Source: Craspedostauros australis
Lineage: Eukaryota; Bacillariophyta; Bacillariophyceae; Mastogloiales; Achnanthaceae
DNA length: 64,000 nt
Assembly (NCBI GenBank): GCA_026770025.1
Contig: JAMXDE010000011.1
Span: forward strand, 2,294,001 to 2,358,000
Direction: 5' to 3'
Shown here: piece after piece, positions 42,861 to 52,152 of the stretch
Layout: each line of letters begins with the position of its first letter
Position numbering within the stretch: position 1 is the stretch's first letter
Notes under the pieces: model-generated
What the model was told of the DNA's origin: nothing
What the model saw: only the letters and a program-made list of their open reading frames with translations
The model's database searches: none
Program-made: the position numbers and the translations under genes

Positions 42861-44603
42861 TCAATAGATATTCGTTGCGTCTCCCGCAACAGATCCTGAT
42901 CTATCAGCAGCAGCATCCTCATCTTCTCCATCATCTTCGCCTTCCACCCAATAGTCGTCGTTGAAGAGCTGCAGGACTTGCATGCGCCGCCGATCATTGC
43001 CCGTCCAACCAACGAAATCCTGCGCAAGTTGCTCCGCGATATCATCATCGTCGCTATCCCGGAGATTCCGCAACCACTCCACGATCTCCGCCCTCCCGAA
43101 TGCCACGGCGTGCGTCAGCGGTGTGTTGCCTCCATGGTTAGGTTCGAAAAAGTCGACCCCGATGACGTCGTGCAAGTATTCGCAGACTGCCAAGTTCCCG
43201 CCCGAGCTGGCCCAGTGCGCGACCGTGCATCCGTTGCGATTGGCGATGGTGGCATCGGCACGATGGCGCACCATCATCTTGACCGTGCCCAACGTCCCGG
43301 ACCAGGCCGCCCACATCAGCGCCGAGTTGCCGTCGTACGTCAGTTGGTTGACCAGCTCCTTGGTGCTGATGGACGTCACGTTGTGCAAGAAGTAGCTGCA
43401 GACTTCCGGATGCCCGCCAATGCCGAATTCTCGTGAGTTAGCGCCGGCGGCGGCCCAATGCAGCGGCGTTGCGCCATCGCGCTTGGCTTTGGTGCGGATG
43501 GCATCAGGAAAGTGTGGTAGCAGCGCATGCGCACCTTCGACGTTGCCCGCGCCGGCTGCCCAGTGCAAGGTGGAGACGCCGCGGTTGTCCAATTCGAGTG
43601 GATTGGCGCCGTGCTGGATCATCAAGGTGATGAGTTCGGACGATGTGATGTTGATGTACTGCAGCGGCCATGTGTTGTTCTGTTGCACGAGCTCGTCGCG
43701 GGCGGCTGCCAGCAAGCCACGTCCGAAGAGTCGATCGAACGCCTCGATTTCTTTGGCTGTGATGACGGGATCATCCGGGTGTCTCCATTGGTTGCACAGC
43801 GTGCAGAAGCGCTTGGTTTTGCGGCAGGATGTGAGGAACTCGATCCATCGATTGGATTGGCCTCTCATTTGCTGCCTGCGATTGGCTCGTTTCGTCACTG
43901 CTGCTGTCGTTGTTGCCGCTGTTGCTGTTGCTGCTGTTGGGGTTGACTCGAACAACGCTTTGCCATGCGGCAGTCCCTTGTAGACCAGGAAAGCATGCCT
44001 CGGAGCGATGGTCTTTTCCAACCTCGCCCCAAAGTACTGCGGCGGGATGGAGGAGACGTCGTCCACCTTCATGGTCTGCTGCAGGAACATCATCTTGGGA
44101 TGCAAATGACGCACCGGGTCGAGCTCCAGCAAAGGCGGAAACGAGCGATTCATGTCGTTGATCTGGTCGGTGGTGTAGTACTGCTCCAAGTACTGACGGC
44201 TGGTGAGATTGGCTTGGATCAGCGACGTCGTGTTGTGGCGGTGCAGGTACCGGAAGGCATGGTTCAAGCGGCGTGCCAATCGCGGACCATCCGCACGCTG
44301 TTCATGCGGCCTTGTGTCGATGGGATCCGTGAGAAACGACGCCGCCGTTTCAATTTCTTCGATCGATGAAGAAGCCAGCGAGGAAGATGACATGGACGTC
44401 CGTGGTTGGTTTGCCAAGCTCGGTGATCTGGAATGCGCTGATGTTGCGTGTTGCCGCACGGTATCTTTCCCAATCATGAACGCATCATGACTGGATCTGC
44501 CAGATGGGATGAAGGAATGGACAGTCTGATTCTGCAGCCATAATACCGACAAAAGGACAATCAGGAGAGTTCTCCTGCGTCTTTGTTGTTGTGCTGATAT
44601 CAT
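42861..44603 (-). CDS. Ankyrin-repeat protein with plastid-type bipartite signal
   Basis: The start at 44603 gives 580 residues beginning MISAQQQRRRRTLLIVLLSV. The signal peptide is followed by TVHS|FIPSGRSS and a Ser/Arg-rich, acid-poor stretch, which fits import into a complex plastid (or, if the Phe is not read, secretion). A longer in-frame start at 44732 would bury the signal peptide. Residues ~110-300 are not recognised and include a Cys pair in CTLCNQW. From ~330 there are ankyrin repeats: RGVSTLHWAAGAGNVEGAHAL, DGATPLHWAAAGAN, NSALMWAAWSGTLGTVKMM, GCTVAHWASSGGNLAVCEYL and GNTPLTHAVAFGRAEIVEWL. The C-terminus is acidic. A protein-interaction role is expected; the partner is unknown. 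Convergent with topoisomerase II (230 bp apart). Confidence 0.8.
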   Translation of the reverse strand: MISAQQQRRRRTLLIVLLSVLWLQNQTVHSFIPSGRSSHDAFMIGKDTVRQHATSAHSRSPSLANQPRTSMSSSSLASSSIEEIETAASFLTDPIDTRPHEQRADGPRLARRLNHAFRYLHRHNTTSLIQANLTSRQYLEQYYTTDQINDMNRSFPPLLELDPVRHLHPKMMFLQQTMKVDDVSSIPPQYFGARLEKTIAPRHAFLVYKGLPHGKALFESTPTAATATAATTTAAVTKRANRRQQMRGQSNRWIEFLTSCRKTKRFCTLCNQWRHPDDPVITAKEIEAFDRLFGRGLLAAARDELVQQNNTWPLQYINITSSELITLMIQHGANPLELDNRGVSTLHWAAGAGNVEGAHALLPHFPDAIRTKAKRDGATPLHWAAAGANSREFGIGGHPEVCSYFLHNVTSISTKELVNQLTYDGNSALMWAAWSGTLGTVKMMVRHRADATIANRNGCTVAHWASSGGNLAVCEYLHDVIGVDFFEPNHGGNTPLTHAVAFGRAEIVEWLRNLRDSDDDDIAEQLAQDFVGWTGNDRRRMQVLQLFNDDYWVEGEDDGEDEDAAADRSGSVAGDATNIY

Positions 44604-45484
44604 GGTTGGGAGATTGGTCGGTCTCCTTCTTCTCATCCACTTGCACTTGTGATACGAGTCTGTTGTGATTTGTGTGAGGTCGGGTCGCGGTGTTGCTTGA
44701 TGTGGTGAAATGAGCGGGTTGGCATCAATCAACGGTTAGCGCTTTACAATACTTCATTGTTCAACGAGTGTACTATAAAATTAGCAAGAACGTCAACTTT
44801 AAAAGAGCTAGTGATAGGACTCGAAGGCACGAACCAAGAGCGAAACACGACTCAAGAGGAACAAGCAAAGACACAAAATTGACAAAATGCACACACTTGG
44901 CGGATGCGGCGGACGGGTGTTTCACCATGGCGGTCAGTCATCCCACCGACCCCTTTCGGCACAAATCAAGCCGATCAAGAAAGACCACCACCGAAGAGAG
45001 AAGGCCCCACAGCATTGGTGATCGATCCAGGAGATGCGAGCCGGAGAGAGGAATACTGTTTGTATTGTGATTAGTAGAGAGGTGTAGATGGTGCTCCATA
45101 CTTCACTCGTATAATACCATCCTCTGTCAATCCATTCCAAGCAGAGAGAGAGACCTAGTTCTCCAAACGAAGGCAAGAGGACGTGCAAAACGACTGCTTT
45201 ACTTCTACTCGTGCATACTATCCGAGACGGACTCGTGCAAGTAGTGGCAGAGTATTCTATTCTATTATACTTGTAACCAGGAAGGCAACAAGGCAGGCCA
45301 AGGAGGCAAGCAATCCACGATCTGCGTTTGGGAGCTATCGAAGTCAATCAGTTCATCAACCAGAGCACTCCACTCGTGCAACTCACATTCGATGACACGA
45401 CATTAGCGAACGAAGCAGAAAGCAAGAGCGAGAGACAACACCGAAGAGAGATAGAGACAGAGACAGAGAGAGGAACACAATTCA
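44604..45484. other. Divergent intergenic region (ankyrin protein / NHE)
   Basis: About 880 bases. A tactataaaatt TATA-like sequence lies at ~44769-44781, but its transcript is unclear. The last ~80 bases before the NHE start are purine-rich (gagacagagacagagag), probably 5' UTR. No gene supported. Confidence 0.5.
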
Positions 45485-48400
45485 ATGAAAGACGCGAACG
45501 AACCGAAGGTGGGAAAGGCATCAGATCAGAATCCTCAGGGTCAACGCCAACGCCAGCACCAGGGTCAGGACTTCCACCATCGCCATCCCCATCATCGCAC
45601 TCACGCTCACCCTCACGTCGACCCAGCACATCTCACGAGCACGCAAATAGACGCAGATACAGCCCAGCCGTTGCCATCAGCATTGCCAGCAACCCTTCTG
45701 TCAGCGTCAGCCTCCGAAGACTCCGGCCTTTCGAGAACCACGCCTCCATCCGCTGGAGTCACGACTGCCACTGTCTCCATTCCAACCCCGACCGCTGTCG
45801 TCGTCGAGGCTTCCAACGCAGAGGGTGTCAACACGGGCGCCATCATGATTCGCAAACGGAAACAACGCGGCCGGCGCTTTCTCATCATCGTGGCCTTCCT
45901 CACGACCCTCACCATGCTCTTCATGATGTTCGAGTATGATCCCGCCGAATCTGCCAAGTTCGATGCGGAGATATGGAAGCACCAGCAGACAGCTCAGCAG
46001 GATGGACATTCCGCAAAGTCGTCCCCCACAATGTCACCGGAACCGCTGGATTGGGATCAGCCGGAAAAGGAGGAGCGGCATCATTCATTTTCATTTTGGG
46101 AGCGGCACTCCAGCCAAACCAGAATACGCAACGAAGAGTTCGCGCCTTCGAAGAACAAGAAGAAAAAGAATCCCAAGAACACCAAGATCAAACGACACAA
46201 GGCAGAAAACAATGAGACGGTGCATATGGACAAGCCGCCCAATGGTCATGATGCTGTCAAATCCACACTGCGTGGGAGCGAGCCCGACGAGTTCATCCAT
46301 CATGCCCCGCTGCCGGCGGGAACCATACTGAGAGCGGCGGATGCTCTGGTCTGTGAGGCCACGGTCATTGATTACGTAATCAATGCCACCGACTCCAAAG
46401 ATGAATGCGATGGTCTCATCAAGGCCTTCGAGGCCACGTGCACTGAGATGGGGGAAGAGGAAAGTGCGGAAGACGAAGCTATTGCTGCTGCTGATGGTGC
46501 TGCTGATGGTGATGATGATGCAGTCCCGAATGCTGCTGCAGGAAGGAGGCGGTTATCGGCAATAGAACCGGAATCACGAATCCAATCGTCATGGCCATCG
46601 CCGTGGCCAATATCAGAATGGGAACAATCAGGCTCCTCGTCACGCCACCGATCTAGACAGCATCGTTCCAATCCCATTCGGACCATCCAAAACAGCATGT
46701 ACCATTTCAACAAACGGATACAGCACTGGTTTCGTGAGAAGCCTGTGGTATTAGATGTGGAGGATGAAATCGAAGAGGAATTTTCAGATGCATTCTTCGA
46801 AGTCCAAAATGATCTCAACGATGCAGCAGCCTATTCCTTCCGAAAGGACATTGATCGAAAGAGGATCCAACATGGAGTTCGGGAGATGAGCGTCAGACAG
46901 CAAAAGCGCAAATTGCAGGAATCCGAGACCGTGCAAACCACACCACCGGTACACGTCAAAGAGAACAAGACTGCAACTCCACATCCGCGGCCCAGAACCA
47001 GCCTGGCCTTGCCCATGTCCAATTCGCATGTTTCTGACAAGGTGCTGGAGGAATCGCTGCTGCTTCAAAACAAGGACACGTTGTTGGCACACGCAGTGCG
47101 TGCCTCCGCCAACCAAACTGGTGCAGATGCCGGCATTGGCAATCCGAAGCACCACAGCAAAACAACCCAATCGGCCAAGGCGGTGGCGGACACCCTGGAG
47201 GTGGTGAATGCCGTCCTCAACGACCCAACCTCCGTCGAGGCCCGAGCCTGCTGCACTTCCATCCTCAGCGTGTACAATGAGAATTGCAGTTCGGATGATG
47301 AGGAAGAGCTGTCCGATCGCCGACTGTTCATCGTCGTTGCTGTCATTGCCCTCTGTGGGTTGGTCAAATCCTTGATTCGGCATTTCAAGTTGATGTGGTT
47401 ACCGGAGGCTGCGGGATGCATCCTCGTTGGTGGTGAGTGTGGCATGTGTGGCCTGCGCGCTGTACTGTTGCACAACCGCGGCACTATGCTTCTGTGTTTG
47501 GTTTGTCATGTATGAGCGATATCGTTACTTGTTGCCATCGAAGAGGACACCACGAACCTGAATCTACTCTGGATGCTTCACACGCACGCGATACCGCACA
47601 TATTCCAATCTCACAATCCGTTGTCGTTTGATCACTGTACGCGTGGTACCCCACAACATGCACGGTACCCCACAACATGCACATGACACTTTTCATTCAA
47701 TCCGACATCCCATCTTTGCATTGCAGTAATCTCGGGTTGGATCCTGATGTACTATCCGCACCATGATATCAGCTTTGACGGAGCATGGTTCCTCCGCATC
47801 ATGGTCCCACCAATCGTGTTCGAAGCGGCGGTCAGCATCGACAAGCGGTCCTTCAATCGTCACATCGTCCCCATCATCTTCTTCGCCGTCATCGGAACCA
47901 TCTTCGCCACGGCTGTCACAGCCATCATCGTGCACAAGGGCAGCCAATGGTACCATGGCTACTGCGAAACGATACCCTACATCGATGCCTTGGCATTCGG
48001 CGCGCTCATTTCCAGTATCGATCCTATCGCTGTCCTCAGCGTGCTGAGCAACATGGGCATGACAGACACGGACACCATCTACGTCTTGATCTTTGGTGAG
48101 TCGTTGCTAAATGATGGGGTCGCCATCGTGCTGTTCCAAACGCTGGTCCATTTCCTCGATGATCATCTGAAGGTGGATGCGAACGCGATCATCGCAGCCA
48201 CAGTGCATTTCTTCGTTGTGGCGTGTGGGTCGTTGGTGATTGGCGTGGTGTCAGGGTATTGTGCCACGTTCTACTTCTGGATGATGCACGGTTGCCAAAC
48301 GCCTCTCGTGGAAGTCATCATGTTCTTTTGCTGGGCGCTGATCCCGTACTACATCTGTGACGGCATCGAATGGTCCGGCATCGTCGCCGTCGTGGCAACA

Positions 48401-49279
48401 GGTTTCGTGATGGACATGAACATCGTCGGTCGCCATGCGAATAAGAGTGGCAAAGCCGCGAGCTTCGATCGTGACGATGACGATGATGGCAGCACCAGTA
48501 CGAGCCTAGCGCGCAGCCGTCGCCCGATCACGGGCAAGCTCGGTCACTTATCACTCATGGCCAAAACGCACGTTGGCTTCGTCACGGAGATCGTGGCGAC
48601 GACGATGGAGACCGCGATCTTCGCTTACCTCGGTCTCTTCCTGTTCAGCTCGCGGTATCATTGGAACTTCCATCACACCATGCTTGCGATCGCTGGTTGC
48701 AGCGTGAGCAGAGGCCTGATGATCCCCATCCTCAGCACGATCGCCAACTGCGTGATCCGGATGCAGCAGGGAAATGAACACTGCCAAAGAGGCAATCTGC
48801 CGCAACATGCCAATCAGGCCGCGGCTTCAGGAACAGGAGGCGGAGGTGGACGACCTGCTGGCGTCGTGATTGACAAGAAGATGCAGATAGTACTTTGGTT
48901 CGCCGGCCTGCGCGGTGCCATGTCCTTCGCTCTCGTGGAAGATATCCCGTTGTACAATGCCGCAACGGGGCGAGGATCCCGCGTCAAATCTGAATTGAAG
49001 GCCATGACTTCCGCCTCCATTCTGTTCACGGTGTTCATCCTTGGTGGCGGCACGTACTACATGATGGAGATCCTGGGGCTGGCGCCTAAATCGAATGGCA
49101 ATCGAACGCCAAAACGGAACTCCGTGGAAATGACGAGCCTTTTGAAGGAGGCGGAGAAGACCTCCGATCACGATGATGAAATGATGGGATCAAATTTTTC
49201 TTCCGATGGCGGCGGCGGTGGTGGCGGAGGCGGTAACACGTTCCGACAACGGAATCCTGCTCGCGATTGTTCGGAGTAA
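45485..49279 (+). CDS. Na+/H+ exchanger (CPA1/NHE family) with ~600-residue N-terminal extension
   Basis: Two exons, 45485-47432 and 47727-49279 (GTGAGT/TTGCAG), give 1166 residues and join inside the first transport helix (GCILVG-VISGWILMYY). The antiporter core starts near 615: FLRIMVPPIVFEAAVS (amiloride-site-like PPIxFE), IDALAFGALISSIDPIAVLS, FGESLLNDGVAIVLFQ (the conserved acidic NDG motif), ETAIFAYLGLFLFS and WFAGLRGAMSFALV. This pattern is closest to endomembrane NHE6-9/NHX5-6-type exchangers. Role: proton-coupled Na+ or K+ exchange for organelle or cell pH. The N-terminal extension has a His-rich segment (~31-49), one hydrophobic helix at ~131-149 (FLIIVAFLTTLTMLFMMF) and long polar, Cys-bearing stretches before the core, which is unusual. 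The cytosolic C-terminus after the last helix is only ~75 residues and Gly-rich. Confidence 0.92.
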
Positions 49280-49904
49280 CTCTCTAGAGAGAGTCTGCCC
49301 CAATTTTGCTACTCCATTCTCTCGACTATACCGGGGGTATGTGTATTCGTATTGAGATGACGGCGAAACATGATGGTACTCTCGACGTACTCTGACATGA
49401 AAGACTGTTGTTTGATCGCAGCTATTGGAATGTTCGTACAATAGTACGTTGCACGAAGCACGACCTATTCCTAGTTTATTTTGCCATACATTTCGAATGC
49501 TGTCGATGGACGACTATGGTGTGGTCTTTCCTTTGGGTTGCGACATCTGATGCAATGTCTTCCATTGCATCAGTGACATTCTGTCTCAATAAACGCAGGG
49601 ACGAGCGCTGCCTTGGTCCAAGTGCATGATCGGTGAATGGAGCATAGTAGAGTGCATGCGATTGTGACTGAGCATCTCCCCAAGCACCGCGAGCTGTCTT
49701 CAATGGCGATGTTCTTCTGCGCGTATCCAAGGAGGCGAGGCGATGGCCAACGGCGTCTTCCGTACCGGATTCCATCCAATGAAACACCCGAACATGGTGC
49801 GAGTGGTACTCGTCAAACAATCCAATACCAACCAGCACCACAGCTCTCACAAAATTCGACGATCATGATGCCTCATGGCGTAGGTCCACATTGACTTCGT
49901 CGAA
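49280..49904. other. Convergent 3' flanks of NHE and ClpS-like genes
   Basis: About 625 bases. A short near-palindrome (actctctagagagagt, 49280-49295) directly after the NHE stop codon could form a stem in the 3' UTR. No gene seen. Confidence 0.55.
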
Positions 49905-50432
49905 TTACTTGTTCTCCTCCTCAAGATCGCTGAAGATCATGGGATCCGATCGCAGCAGCTGCTCCTTGAAGAGCTCGGCACGTTCGAACGGGTACTTGCC
50001 GCACATGGCCTTGCCCGCCATGTTGGCCTGCTGCAGGACCTCGGCCGCCTGACCTTCATCGATGTCATCGACGATGGCGCACAGACGATCGACGACGTGC
50101 ATGGCATCGTATCCATCATCGCCCAGCAGCATGAGCTTGAACATGGGAGCGTCCTCGAATTCATCCTTGCGTCGCGAGATGGGATCGTGCGTCTTGGCCT
50201 TCTGTTTCTGCTTGATCTTTTCTTTGGCGACGGTCTCTGTTTTCTGCGCGATCTTAACGTCGGGCTTGGCCAGTGCGGCGCCGCCGCCGTCGCTGTCGCG
50301 TTGACCGGCCTGCAGGCGGATCGTGCTGCGAGCGTTCATCATGGTGGCTGGCGAAGGTTGCGGCATGACAACGAACGCGGTGGCGGCGTTGCACAGCAGG
50401 AAGGAAAGGAGGAAGGCGATCGTGGACTTCAT
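49905..50432 (-). CDS. clpS: Plastid-targeted ClpS-like adaptor
   Basis: 175 residues. MKSTIAFLLSFLLCNAATA then FVVMPQ is a signal peptide with Phe at the cleavage site, followed by a basic, Ser/Thr-rich transit region and a Lys/Gln-rich linker (~55-90): a complex-plastid import signal. Residues ~93-175 follow the ClpS fold: PMFKLMLLGDDGYDAMHVVD, RLCAIVDDIDEGQAAEVLQQ, ANMAGKAMCGKYPFERAE and the final DPMIFSDLEEE. The family adaptor binds the N-domain of Clp/Hsp100 ATPases and delivers N-degron substrates in the stroma. Compared by eye with bacterial ClpS, the Asn of the NDD motif is Gly and the pocket His before the xxGxAxCG motif is Asn, so substrate choice may differ. The family assignment is by motif pattern. 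Confidence 0.8.
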   Translation of the reverse strand: MKSTIAFLLSFLLCNAATAFVVMPQPSPATMMNARSTIRLQAGQRDSDGGGAALAKPDVKIAQKTETVAKEKIKQKQKAKTHDPISRRKDEFEDAPMFKLMLLGDDGYDAMHVVDRLCAIVDDIDEGQAAEVLQQANMAGKAMCGKYPFERAELFKEQLLRSDPMIFSDLEEENK

Positions 50433-50782
50433 GATGTCGTTTGTCTTGACTATGGATGTGTATGTATTGGTTTGTGATTATGATTGTGATTGAAATTGTG
50501 ATTTTGTCTGAGAGATGAAGTGCCTATGAAGGAAGAAGGATGAAGTTGGTTGATGTCGCGAGTGATGTGCGTTCGTTTGTTGTGTTGGGTTTGGCTGGTG
50601 ATCGCATTCCACGCGGAAGCCGCCAACTCATGAATCAATCCAATCCAGGATACCCACAAGAACACGACTGTGGACTGGGATTAACGTGACTCAATCCAAC
50701 CGAAATCCCACCAGCGGAAAGCCGTCTTTGGGACCAGAAACCCATTTCTGCAACGAGGAGAGACCCAGCATGGCTGCCACCT
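50433..50782. other. ClpS-like 5' flank
   Basis: About 350 bases between the ClpS-like start and the foldback element. It contains a gtgattatgattgtgattgaaattgtgat repeat (50474-50502) in the presumed leader. No gene. Confidence 0.55.
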
Positions 50783-51070
50783 GGGGCGCACGGTAAATTG
50801 TCCCCAGTAGGCCCAAACGAGAAGGTACTTAGATAGACCTATAATATTTTAGGCCTATGATGCGCGCCAGCCAGTCGAGGAACGCGCCGGCATGGCCATG
50901 TGCTCACTATCCGTGTCTCACCGAACTGGCAGAGTTACGCGTATTTGTGGTATCATCGATATTCACATTTGGGTCTATGAAAGTACCATGCTACCCACAT
51001 ATAACGTCACGCGCCAGCCCACTCTTCTTCGCGCCGGCATGGCTGAGCGTGTTGCATCCGAATACACGTG
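50783..51070. repeat. Left terminal inverted repeat of foldback element
   Basis: This 288-base arm ends inward at a CACGTG palindrome. It has an internal near-palindrome, tagacctataatattttaggc, at ~50833-50854. The outer ~195 bases are identical to the right arm. Confidence 0.93.
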
Positions 51071-51262
51071 ACTGAATGTCCCCCTCGACGTCCACCTGAA
51101 TGTCCCCCTTCGCTTGTTTGTCCCCCTCAATGTCCCCCTCGATGTCCCCCTTCGCTTTTTTGTCCCCCTCAATGTCCCCCTCGATGTCCCCCTTCGCTTT
51201 TTTGTCTCCCTCAATGTCCCCCTCAGTGTCCCCCTTCGCTTTTTTGTCCTCCTCCGTGTCCA
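51071..51262. repeat. Left minisatellite of foldback element
   Basis: Tandem gtccccctcaat-type 12-mers separated by a ttcgctttttt spacer, with a 42-base higher-order period. All period lengths are multiples of three, so several frames stay open. Confidence 0.9.
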
Positions 51263-51507
51263 TCGAATGTCCCCTGACAGTATTTGGTTTGTCATCAGGA
51301 GTGATGATCGCTGCTGTTGTTCATCTTCAATTGCTTTCTTGTTGGCTCAAGAGGAAGAGAGAGAAACAGTTGGCATGAACATCAGCATCAAAATCGTGTA
51401 AGTGTGGCGAGGAGAGGTGTAGGGAATCTCATTAATCCGGCGCATTGTTAACGTGCGGATGTGCAAGTTACACATGACAACTGCAAGCTGCCGCAAGGGA
51501 AAGATCC
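51263..51507. other. Central spacer of foldback element
   Basis: The only non-inverted part of the element, about 245 bases. It holds no ORF of note. Two gatgatc/catcaggagtgatga motifs and a gaagagagagaaac stretch are visible, and no match to a known gene. Confidence 0.6.
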
Positions 51508-51757
51508 AAGGAGGACATTGAGGGGGACAAAAAAGCGAAGGGGGACATTGAGGGGGACATTGAGGGGGACATTGAGGGAGACAAAGAAGCGAAGGGGGAC
51601 GTTGAGGGGGACATTGAGGGGGACAAACAAGCGAAGGGGGACATCGAGGGGGACATTGAGGGGGACAAAAAAGCGAAGGGGGACGTTGAGGGGGACATTG
51701 AGGGGGACAAACAAGCGAAGGGGGACATTCAGGTGGACGTCGAGGGGGACATTCAGT
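51508..51757. repeat. Right minisatellite of foldback element
   Basis: Inverted counterpart of the left array (gagggggacatt-type 12-mers with an aaaaaagcgaag spacer). It is about 60 bases longer and includes at least one 54-base period, so the arrays have changed in copy number independently. Confidence 0.9.
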
Positions 51758-52045
51758 CACGTGTATTCGGATGCAACACGCGCAGCCATGCCGGCGCGAA
51801 GAAGAGCGGGCTGGCGCGTGACGTTATATGTGGGGAGAATGGTACTTTTATAGACCCAAATGTGAATATCGATGATACCACAAATACGCGTAACTCTGCC
51901 AGTTCGGTGAGACACGGATAGTGAGCACATGGCCATGCCGGCGCGTTCCTCGACTGGCTGGCGCGCATCATAGGCCTAAAATATTATAGGTCTATCTAAG
52001 TACCTTCTCGTTTGGGCCTACTGGGGACAATTTACCGTGCGCCCC
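51758..52045. repeat. Right terminal inverted repeat of foldback element
   Basis: Inverted copy of 50783-51070, beginning at the CACGTG junction and ending ttaccgtgcgcccc. Confidence 0.93.
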
Positions 52046-52152
52046 TGCGAGAACATACAAACAGCCCACGGTGATTCCTCCATCCAACTACTCTATCCAT
52101 CTATTCTATCCATCTGTCTATCTGTCCACCCACACTTCCGCATGCACCTACG

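Larger units (their letters stand above)
50783..52045. mobile_element. Foldback-type non-autonomous transposable element
   Basis: Two inverted arms of different length surround a ~245-base centre. Each arm has a 288-base unique outer part (50783-51070 and 51758-52045) with no length difference and about five mismatches by eye, all in the inner third, followed by an inward minisatellite of 12-base units in 42- or 54-base groups. Both ends read ggggcgcacggtaaattg. If the ends are GGGCGC...GCGCCC (50784-52044), the flanks are CTG on both sides, a possible 3-bp target duplication. No transposase is encoded. This layout (long terminal inverted repeats with internal tandem repeats) is that of foldback/MULE-like elements. 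It sits between the divergent ClpS-like and phosphatase genes, 350 and 107 bases from their starts. Confidence 0.88.

Noticed and set aside
50857-51971. Matching 72-codon ORFs in both arms of the foldback element and several 80-130-codon ORFs through the minisatellites
   Set aside because: The arm ORFs are identical because the arms are inverted copies, and the others are forced open by repeat periods divisible by three. No initiation context or complexity to support coding.
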